DNA of 64,000 nt. Origin: Cryoendolithus antarcticus. Its lineage: Eukaryota > Ascomycota > Dothideomycetes > Cladosporiales > Cladosporiaceae. Location of the stretch: assembly GCA_002077065.1 (NCBI GenBank), contig NAJO01000050.1, positions 186,001 through 250,000 of the forward strand, written 5' to 3'. The position numbers and the translations under genes were made by a program. The notes below the pieces were generated by a model. That model worked only from the letters and a program-made list of their open reading frames with translations. It was not told the origin of the DNA and searched no databases. Below, piece after piece: positions 55,601-64,000 of this stretch. How positions within the stretch are numbered: position 1 is the first letter of the stretch; each line of letters opens with the position of its first letter.

Positions 55601-56998
55601 GAACCCTCCCTGCTGCGGTGCATCATGGCTAAAGTTGCCCAGCCCAGCAAGATTGACACCTCCACCGAGATCGTTGCCGTTGAACTCGCGGTCGACAGGC
55701 TGCTGTTCTGGGGACTTGAAGGGATTGGTGTCCGTCGGGCTCATGGGCTCATTCGTACCACCGAAGCCACGCTGCAGACCGGGAGTCTGCTGAGGATTCT
55801 GCCCAAAGCCCTGGCCCAGTCCAGCACTGTCGGAAGTCATGCCAAAAGCACCGAAACCAGAGGCATCGCGATTGCTGGGTCTGCTGGGAGTGTTCATCCC
55901 ACGTAGACCATGGACTGGGCCAGCTGCATCTTCCTCTCCTACCTCATCCAGAGAAGTAGGCTCCGCTCGTTCCGTAGGACGCCAGCTTTCTTTCTCATTC
56001 ACCCTAGACAGGCCCGAGATGCTCTGCTTGCGGTCCAGACCTCTGCCACCAATATCCTCATTGCTCTCTTTGGACAAGAGTCCTTTGAACCTGCTTTCCT
56101 TGGCGCGCTTCTCTGTAGGCGTACCCTGCGAACCGCTGCCGCCCATGCCAAAGTTACCAAATGATCCCATGGGCGCAAAGCCAGCACTCTGTGGTGTGTT
56201 TGACCAAGGGGAGGGCGCTGCACCGAAGCCTGCGCTCAAAGGGCCTGTAGACTGCCGCTTCATACCACTGAATGGAGTTGTAGCAGCCTTGGAGTCAGGT
56301 GTGTCGTCACGAGAGTCGCCCTTGTCGAAAACGTCGGTGCGTCTGCGAAGTAATGAAGGCGGAGGTGATGCAGGGCGGTCTTTAGTCGCAGATTCCGGGA
56401 AAGGATATGAATCCCCCGTCTCTCTGCGGCGACCAGGTACCCGCGATGCACTCGGAGAAGGAAGCGCAAATCCACCGGGAGTGCTGACATTGTGCGAGAT
56501 TGAAATTTTGCGTCCGTTCGGTGGCTGGCTCTCCTTGATCTGGCTAGGTGGCTTCAATGGCGTATTGACAGACGTCGAGAATAGCTCCTTCTCGGTCTCA
56601 TCCATTTCTATCAAACCAAGTGCACCGGGTGCAGCGTCTCTCTGCAGACAAGCGTCAAGATTTGGAGGTGCAGTGCTTGCGTGATCGTTCCGCCCCCACG
56701 TTGTCGCCCCGTTGGACACCTCCGTAGACCCGCCGATGTACAGACTGCTTATGTCCTCCTCGCCCGCGCTCTTTTGCGCCTGATAAAGGCCAAGGAGAGA
56801 TGCTTTGCCATACCGCCCTTCATACGTCGCTGCGCCATTGCGGTGTGGCGGTACATATCGAGCTGGTTGCGATTCGGAGGGAGTATTGGCTATTGACGTT
56901 CGACGAAATGTCTGGGTACCATTAGGTCTACGCGCGTTGTCTCCGTGGCCGTTCATGTCGTTTCCCGCTGCAGCTGAGGCGAATGTCGAAGGCGCCAT
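52621..56998 (-). CDS. GYF-domain protein (Smy2/Syh1 type)
   Basis: Two exons, 56998-53008 and 52949-52621, giving 1439 residues. The 58-nt intron (GTAAGC donor, CACTAAC branch) joins KLYEGIS to ADDFVSNLL. The GYF domain is at about 660-725: MRWIYRDPQGQTQGPWSGLEMHDWYKAGFFSPELLVKK, the full Pro-binding signature. Before it are long Gly/Asn/Phe-rich repeats (GFGGLGG, GLGNLGM) and the opening has ARYVPPHRNGA. A Lys/Glu/Ala helix around 1150-1190 and a conserved C-terminal end (AEFKKWAVGELRSKLYEGI) follow. Fungal GYF proteins bind PPG[FILMV] motifs and link mRNA repression (for example via eIF4E-binding or decay factors) and vesicle genes. The role here is inferred from the domain. Confidence 0.9.
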
Positions 56999-57764
56999 TT
57001 GGGGGGTCGGAGTGGAGGGGAAAAGTGTTGCGAATTGGCGAATATCGAGTTGGGTGGAAGATGTAGATGAAAGTGCTAGAGCAAGACAGATGCTTGCGGA
57101 CTGGCTATGTTATGCTGCTGAATGATTTCGCTCGCGTGAGTATTCGTGCTGGTGTCGTTAACGTGTGACAGAAGCTCTTCCATCGCGCCTCCAAATTAGT
57201 CCGAGGAGCAGCGGCTAGAAGGAGCGGCCCGCCACGCACGCGACCTCGAGTGTGTTCCTGCAGCATGTCCAAGCACACTACTGCATTCCCCTCTGAGCTC
57301 GGGGTATGATGGTCCCAGAGATACATTGCTGCTGCTCCGCTCTAGTACTCCCAGGTACTACACTCGGCACCGAGTCGACGTTTTGGCATACTGTTGAATG
57401 TTGCATGCCTCTTCTCTCAGGATCATTGCAGTTGAAAGTATAAGTACCGCAGCTTTCTGGAAACGAGCACAAGCTACCTACGATTCATCAGAGAGAGACG
57501 AAGGTGACAAGCACGGCAGAACCAGAAATCGCATATTGGGGTATAGCCTAGAACTTCCAACCGCATGTACTTCCATCCCAAACACCACCCTTTCTCATCG
57601 TCCCATCAACACACTCATCATCCATTCCGTCTCTCTCCCTCTATCCATACCGTACCATCTCCCATCAACGTAAAAGTAGACACCGAAACGCACGTAAATA
57701 GCAATTCTTTTGTGGAAGCATTTCAACGCAAAGGCTCATGAACGAGCCGGGGTATCCTTTGTAA
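56999..57764. promoter_or_regulatory. upstream region of the GYF gene
   Basis: 766 bp between two minus-strand genes. It should carry the GYF promoter and the KH-gene terminator. No gene is supported. Confidence 0.4.
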
Positions 57765-60700
57765 TCATTCGTTCTTCGCGTTCGCGGGTACATCAACGGT
57801 GGGAGCAGTCTTGTCGCCGTTGGTAGTGGCATCAGCTGAGGCACTTGTGAGCGGCATCTCAGGGATAGTATCAGTCGTACTCGCACCAGCATCGCCATTG
57901 ATGCTGCGCGAACTTTCAAATTTCGGTGTGACATCGCCGCCGTTCAGTCCGGGCGTATGGACGCCATTTCCATTGACCATGCCCAGGCCAGGAATCAGAG
58001 GCGCAGATAGAGATGTAGTAGAAGCGTTCCCGTTGGTGCCGAAGGGGAACTTCGTCTCGAAAGCGCCAGAAAGAGAGTTGGAAGAGGTGTTCGGACGTGA
58101 TGCCGAGCCACCGAAAGAGCCCCAGCCATTTCCATGAGAAGTGTGAGATGCATGACCATTCGCAGCAAAGCCGTTAGATTGCTGATCGTGCTCGAGATCG
58201 ACACCAGAGTCATTCCATGGGTTGCGGTAACCCGAGTCGCGCGACTCCATCGATACCAAGGAAGCCTTCGAGGCGTTCGAAGAGGCGTGCTTGAAGAGCG
58301 AGGAGCTTGGAGAGTTCGAGCCATTGCGGCGACGGTCGAGAAACGAGCTGAAGCTGGCCATGCTGCCAGGCTTGCGGAGCTTATTGAAGAACGAGCGATG
58401 CTCCGCTTCCGCAAAGGTTGCGCGGGTGGGTGACTCGGCGTTCATGGGCGGCTCAGCACGCTGTAGCAGCTTCGACTCGAAGTATGGCATGTTGTCCTCG
58501 AAAGAGTCGGACTTTGGTCGAGGGATGGCGCCTTTGACGTTATCAACTTCAAGCCCTCGCGAGATGAAGGGCAGCAGGAGGAAGTCGATAGCATCCTTCA
58601 ATCCACCAGCGTTGTTGCGAGTGTAGCTGAGGGCTAGCTTCACAACAGTGACTTCCTTGTCGCCTTGCATCTCCTTCTTCGGCTCAGCCACTGCCACCTC
58701 TACAATGTGCTGGTCTCGTAATTTTGTCGTAAGCTCGTGTTGGAAATCATCAGAAGCGAGGAACTTGCTCAGCTCCTCAGTTGTAGGGAATTCGATCTCA
58801 TGGCTTTCTGGTACCATGCCCTGCAATAGTGCATTAGCAAGTCAGCAGTCAGTGCGATCTTACGGATACATACCAAAAACTCATCAAGAGCCTGCGGGAC
58901 CTGGTACTCTGGCCCGGAGATCGTGATGATGTCGCTGGCCTGTTCAGTTCCCGGGAACGTAATCTTGCAGTTCCACTTCTTCTCCAGCGCCTCAATCTCG
59001 GGCATGCGTGCGATCAGCTCGCGGTGGTACAGTCGGTCCACCGGTACGGGCTCAGATACGAATTCTGCATCGACTTTCTCGACCATGTCCATGATCTCCT
59101 GCTTCACAAGCTCCAGATTGTCGGCATTGCGCGCTGGAGTGCGGCAGATCACATTGTCGACCTTGATGTCATCGTCGTCCTTGCCAACACCACCTCGGTC
59201 CATGGCGTTCGAGAACTTGACGAAGACCGAGTACTTCTTCATGATGCGCTGGATGTGTTGACCGCCAATGCCAATTATGCGTTTGTGGTACTGATCCGGC
59301 ACATGGAAGGAGATTGAAGCCGGCATCTCCAGCTCTACAAGATCAAGACCGGCTTTCGTGGCTTCGTACTGCGAACCTCGAACGTCGATGTAGAAGTTGT
59401 ACTCGTTGAAGCCATCGAATACAATCTGCACGTTGCTCTGGCTCATGATCTTGTTGATCTTGCCATTCTTCTTGCCACTAACAAACTCCTTGTGCTCGTT
59501 CGCAAGCTCAACCTTGACGCGCAAGGTCGACTGGGCTCTTTGTAGGAAGGGCAAACTGTTGATGATCGACATCGCCGCCTTGACTGAATCATCGCTACCA
59601 TTAATATGAAAATTCAGGTTCTCGAAGGTGATCTCGGCACCAGAGTTGATGCAGATGTCTGGCAACATCGCTCGTATGTCCGAAGGCGTGGGCTGCCGTT
59701 GTGAAGGGTCGGGATGCGTGACCCACCACGACGCGGCGTAGAACTGCCCAGCCAAGCTCATGATCTCGCGTACAGTTCTCTCGACGTTGAGTATGTCGGT
59801 GGCTTGCACGCGCAACACACCACTCGTGTTGCCGAGAGGAGGTAGTAGAACGTAGGAGCCGTTCGCTTCGATAATCTTGCGTATCTTGTCAAGTCGCTCT
59901 AGTAGGATGTAGTCCACTTTGCTCATCGTCACATGCACATCCTTGACGAATGTCTTGGTGGTCATGACGAGGTCGTGAAGTCGCTTCTTCGCTTGTAGAA
60001 TGCTGTCCATGCTGTCGCCCGTGATGATGATCTCGTCTCGTCCGCGAAGAGGAAGTGATCCGGGCGCAGTGTAGGAGAAGACCGAAGGGAACAGTGGGGG
60101 GAAGTATATGGCAGTGCTCGTCGTAGACTCGATATGCTTGATGTTCCTCCTATTGCGACCAGATATCAAGCTATGCAACGAGAGCTCCAGACGGACAGTG
60201 TCCACTTGTCGCTGCAAAAGCTGATCGATCATGATGAGCAGTCGGGTCTTGGCGTTCTCGAGGCTCTCCATGTCACCGTAGATCTGTATCCGCAGACGAT
60301 TGTCCATGCTTGTCTCCGACACTCCGTTAAAGCTCGCTGATTCCGAGTCCTTCCGCCGTGCCTTCGCCTCAAGCAAAAAGATGTCCGCTTTCGTCTTGTT
60401 CGCGATATCGTCCATGTGTGCCATGATATCTGCTCTTGCGCCTTCCTGGCCCTTGGGATAGATGTGTTCGCGTTCGATATCGATGGTGGCGGTTTGCTAC
60501 AGCTTGTCAGCTTTCTCCTCCTTCTCCCGCCGGTTCTCTGCTGACATTCTCCACGTACCAGAGTGATAGGTGTTTCGTTCAAGATCTTCTGCCGCATTTT
60601 GTGCACAAGCTCCGCATCTCCAGATACGCAGACATTCGTTACGAGCGCCGTAAGCGGACCTCTTTGCATTCCTGGCACAGGCTTCGGTTTTGACGAAGTG

Positions 60701-61101
60701 ACAGTCGCGTGGATCTTTTCATCGCTACCCTCTGTCATCTGCCGACACAACAACCGCAGATTCTCTACGTTCCGAGCGTGTATGGGCAGTGCATGGTTCG
60801 GTGTGTCCTCCGCGGTACCGTCTGGGTGCGTCCACTTCTGGAAAGCTCCGATGCTACTATACAGCACATCGTCCTTCTCTGGACGCGCAATATTCGAGCT
60901 AAAGGGTACGTTGAAGGAGAGATTGACCAGATGACCCGGTTGTCCCGGGTTCAGAGGATCCGAAGCTGCAACACCCGGTATTGGTCTCTTGAGTGGAGGT
61001 GTAGCCGACATCTCTGGCTGTCGAGACCCAAAGCCAATCGACGACGGTATCTTGTCCCAGCCATGTCTCGCCTGCCCGGTAAAGTTCTGTATTTTATGCA
61101 T
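57765..61101 (-). CDS. multi-KH-domain RNA-binding protein
   Basis: Three exons, 61101-60559, 60496-58874 and 58820-57765, giving 1073 residues. Introns are 62 nt (GTACGT donor) and 53 nt (GTATGT donor, TTGCTAATGC branch), both phase 0. KH GxxG loops or their remnants are seen at about 294-303 (SGRNRRNIKHIE), 522-528 (GKKNGKI) and 589-596 (IGIGGQHIQRIM); other KH-like repeats lie around 150-220, 370-430 and 690-750. The tail from about 830 is disordered and Asn/Ser/Gly-rich. The layout of many degenerate KH domains resembles vigilin/BicC-type and fungal Khd4-like proteins that bind mRNAs in the cytoplasm. The start is at 61101 (MHKIQNFTGQARHGWDKI); a shorter one at 61011 (MSATPPLKRP) is possible. 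Confidence 0.85.
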
Positions 61102-61772
61102 GAGTGAACGTGTGTTAGCACAGGCTGGTGCTGCGCAGGCCGGAGAGGAAGCAGGTAAGAAAGAGAAATAAGCCCGAGGAAGAAGAGTAGCAAGAACAAA
61201 AGTCCAATCCGCGCAGAACACCGTGTTAGCAAGCACACTTGTACATGGAAATGACCTGGGTATCGTTAGTGTGCTCGAGTCCAAGGTGTCGCCGGGCAAT
61301 ACGTTGGTCAGACGTCGAAGTGAACGCGTCACGTGCCATGAGCGGCGATACGATATTCCGGGTCCAGACGTTGTTCAAACTCACCTTGTTTCGCCCTCCT
61401 CTCTCAATACATGGCCAGCTTCCTGTGCTCTTGTAATTACAACTCACATTACCGATATCTAGGACTAGTATCGCTGAGAGGCAGCTCGTCGATCACATTG
61501 CATTTGAACGCTGATTTCGGCTGCTGCACGACTAACGTGCAACAAGATCATGAAACACCACTTCTCCATTTACTTCGCTTGTCCCTCGGAGCCGTGAATC
61601 TTCAGCAAACGATGGAGTCCCTTTCTCGCCGTCGCAATAGTATTAAACTCCAACATCACAGCAGCACAAGAGCATAACCATGACTCTGGAGGAAAGGTGG
61701 CACAGTTGACTGACCCTGAACTTATTACAGCACATGAGGTCCTGAGACGCCCTGCTATCTTGCACTACAATA
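61102..61772. promoter_or_regulatory. upstream region of the KH gene
   Basis: 671 bp. The frame of the KH gene stays open upstream to about 61332 but without bias. No further gene is supported. Confidence 0.35.
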
Positions 61773-64000
61773 CTACAATGCTAGTGACACAGGCCCATTG
61801 CTAGGCCGCCATCTTCACCAAATCTTATCGTACATCCTCCAAAGTACCACCCCTTACCTGAATTGACTCCCTTGCCTTACGTCTTGCTGCACCAGCTCCC
61901 GTCCATACTCATCTACGTATCTCACAGGTGCGGGCGGCTGCATCGCATAGCTCGGCGCTCGCTGCTGCTGCTGCTGCTGCTGATACGCAGGTACACCGTA
62001 CTCGCTTCCTGGCATAATGCTGGCTGCTCGTGAAGGGGCGTACTGCACAGGCGCAACGCTAGCTTGACGAGGCATGTACTGAGGTGCCGGAGCGGGCTCG
62101 TAGGCTTCCGGCCGCACGCTGTAGGCTCGTGGAGGTGCCGCGTAGACTGGCGATGTGGGTTGTGATGGCGGCGCAGGTGCTTGGGGTGGAGGCATGTGCT
62201 GGTACTGATCCTCTCTATAAACTTGGCGGACTGGAGGTGGTGCTGCCATGGGCTCGTACTGTGGCATACTCTGGTAGACGGGCGATGTAGGAGCGGCAGC
62301 GTATTGTGGAGGCTGAGCGGTGTGTTCTCGCACGCGATAGCCATTGGTGTCCATGTACTCAACAGGGGCCTCGGGCTGATACTGTCGCCTAAGCGGCTGC
62401 GAAGGTGGTGCCATGCGTTGATCATCCGATTCATAGTAGACCTGTTGTTTTGGCTGCGGAGGCGGCATTGTCGACATCCTACTTTGTGTTCGCTCGTAGT
62501 ATGGCTCTGGTTCAGGCTGATATACTGGCTGAAAAGCAAGCGGGACCACCGGCTCAGCGGCGTAGAATTGACGCCCATACTGATCGACCACAATCTGTCG
62601 AGATCGTGCCGCAGGAGGCGCCATGAAAGCTGGACTGCTCTCACGATAGCTTTGCGCACGAACGGCTTGCAATGGTGCTTGATACGAGTCAACTGGCGGC
62701 TGCTCAACGTACCTTGGAAGTGCTGCAGGTGGCGCCATCGAAGGCTGTCGAATGTCCATGTGCCCTTGGCTGGCAGCATGGTATGGTGCGACAGGAGAGT
62801 AGACGTTTTTTGGTGGCGAGACCGGTCGCTGAGTGTGGTGCAGCGAGGCTACACGACGCAGGTCTTGTGTATCGCGCTGCACTGTGCGATAGCCTCCTGA
62901 TGATGCTGCTCGATACTCTACAGGCTGCGGTGGCTGTGGAGCGTAGCCATACGGAGCAGGCGGAGCGTACGCATATTGTTCGCGCGGGATATACTGCCGT
63001 GGAGAGTCAAGATCGATCTCGATCGGCTGCTGCGCATTGCTCAGGCGGCCAGTATACTCTGGAGGCACAGGTACATCGCTGATACCAGGCGGTGAGATGG
63101 GCTCCGGTTTGATGTATGGCTCTCGATTTGCAGGCGCCTGAGTATTGGGAGATGGCGGTGACTGAGCACGATACCTTTCCTGGCGCTTCCTCGCAGTGTT
63201 GTTGTTCTGCTGCTCGTTCGTCCGCTTGCGTTTCTTGCCCTTCGGCTCGGTTGGAACTTGTTTGTTGAGACGAGCGCTCTTCCGTTTGCCGATAGGTGCC
63301 GGTCCGTTGCGTGTGGCTGGAGGTGAAGTCGAGGACGCGCGGGATTGTATGGGATACCCACGTCGTGTTGTCTGTTTGTGCACGATTTCAGGACGGCCAT
63401 TGACAAGCTCCAGCTCAACATTAGGCCCTTTCTGAACGGCCAGAGGCGAGACACGGTTCGGTTGTGGTGCTGCGATGTGGGTGAGGTGGCTTCGGTAGGT
63501 AGGCGCTTCCTGGTAGTGCAGAGCTGGATGCACTCCGTTTGATGCCTGGCTTCCATTCGCCACTACTTGTGCAATCTCGCCCGGCTCATAGTCCGATTCC
63601 TCCTCTTCGCCATCCTCAAGCATGTTCACACTCGCCTTGCGAACGCCGCGCATGCCATTCTGGATAATCGGCTCTGGTGGAGAGTACTCTTCGTCCTCAT
63701 CATCCGCCTCATCAATACCATTGATCTCTTGTGCGCGAGATGGTGCGCGACTCGACGCAGGAGAAGAGTCCACGCTATTGATCGCCAGCGGCTTGGATGG
63801 TACCACAACCTTACCATTTGTCCTAGCTGCGGTCTTGGAAGCAGACGCGACTACTTGGAGTGGCTCGAAGTCGGCCATGAAGGAACCTATGTGACGATCA
63901 GAACCCTTAGCTGAAGGGGCATCGGGTGACCATTCACTTTCAACCAGACTAGAGTAGTAGTCATTTTCGTCGAATGAGCTCGCAACACTTGCCACCTCAA
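61773..64000 (-). CDS. low-complexity nuclear-looking protein, 5' end beyond the window
   Basis: The main exon runs from the right edge (64000) to 61858. The frame stays open to the edge; the apparent start at 63995 is a GTG, so the true N-terminus lies outside. The exon ends at CAG|GTAAGG, a good donor. A 57-nt intron with acceptor at 61801 would add a last exon at 61800-61773 (NGPVSLAL, stop); read straight through, the frame stops at 61854. Over 710 residues are seen: acidic stretches (EADDEDEEYSPPEP, EDGEEEESDYEPGEI), a bipartite basic patch (GKRKSARLNK, KGKKRKR at about 240-265) that fits a nuclear signal, then Pro/Gln/Tyr-rich sequence with a Q7 run from a CTG/CAG microsatellite near 61961-61981. 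I do not recognise a family. Confidence 0.65.

Overview
This is a nuclear segment from a filamentous ascomycete (Pezizomycotina), most likely a dothideomycete; the class is an inference. The support is: dense genes on both strands, roughly balanced base composition, many 50-85 nt introns with GT..AG ends and CTAAC/CTGAC-like branch sites close to the acceptor, and a gene set typical of moulds (Medusa-type regulator, FHA protein of the Tos4 type, Vps52, Sec62, RPL12, eIF5A, ubiquitin-L40, Ach1). Exon structures were worked out by reading both strands, matching splice signals and checking phase. Start codons were checked in the bases, because several long open frames begin at non-ATG codons.

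Layout. (1) 1-27.3 kb is mostly conserved housekeeping and regulatory genes: the start of a gene leaving the left edge, a Medusa-type developmental regulator after a 3.3-kb gap, RRN7, eIF5A, VPS52, a Cic1/Utp30-type L1-fold protein, a PH-domain protein, a short coiled-coil protein, palmitoyl-protein thioesterase, a Tos4-like FHA protein, a short-chain dehydrogenase and ubiquitin-L40. (2) 27.3-39.3 kb is an accessory-looking island: two diverged tandem paralogs of an unrecognised family, two unknown membrane proteins, a 449-bp TIR element flanked by TA (MITE-like) and two F-box paralogs. The first copy of each paralog pair carries a one-base frameshift. (3) 39.3-64 kb returns to conserved genes: a PTEN-type phosphatase, a basic-secretory-protein-type peptidase, SEC62 head to head with RPL12, a Gly/Met-rich protein, ACH1 head to head with a DUF1772-type membrane protein, a BTB protein with a frameshift in a run of seven G, a GYF protein, a multi-KH protein and the 3' part of a low-complexity nuclear-looking protein cut by the right edge.

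Functional themes are ribosome production and translation (RRN7, Cic1/Utp30-like, eIF5A, UBI-L40, RPL12), membrane traffic and protein entry (VPS52, SEC62, PPT1) and post-transcriptional or cell-cycle control (GYF, KH, FHA). Nothing supports a biosynthetic cluster, CRISPR array, rRNA or tRNA gene. The most unusual observations are a ubiquitin-L40 gene whose ATG is itself split by an intron and followed by a 7-nt exon, the perfect-TIR element, the unknown paralog family, and three separate single-base frameshifts.
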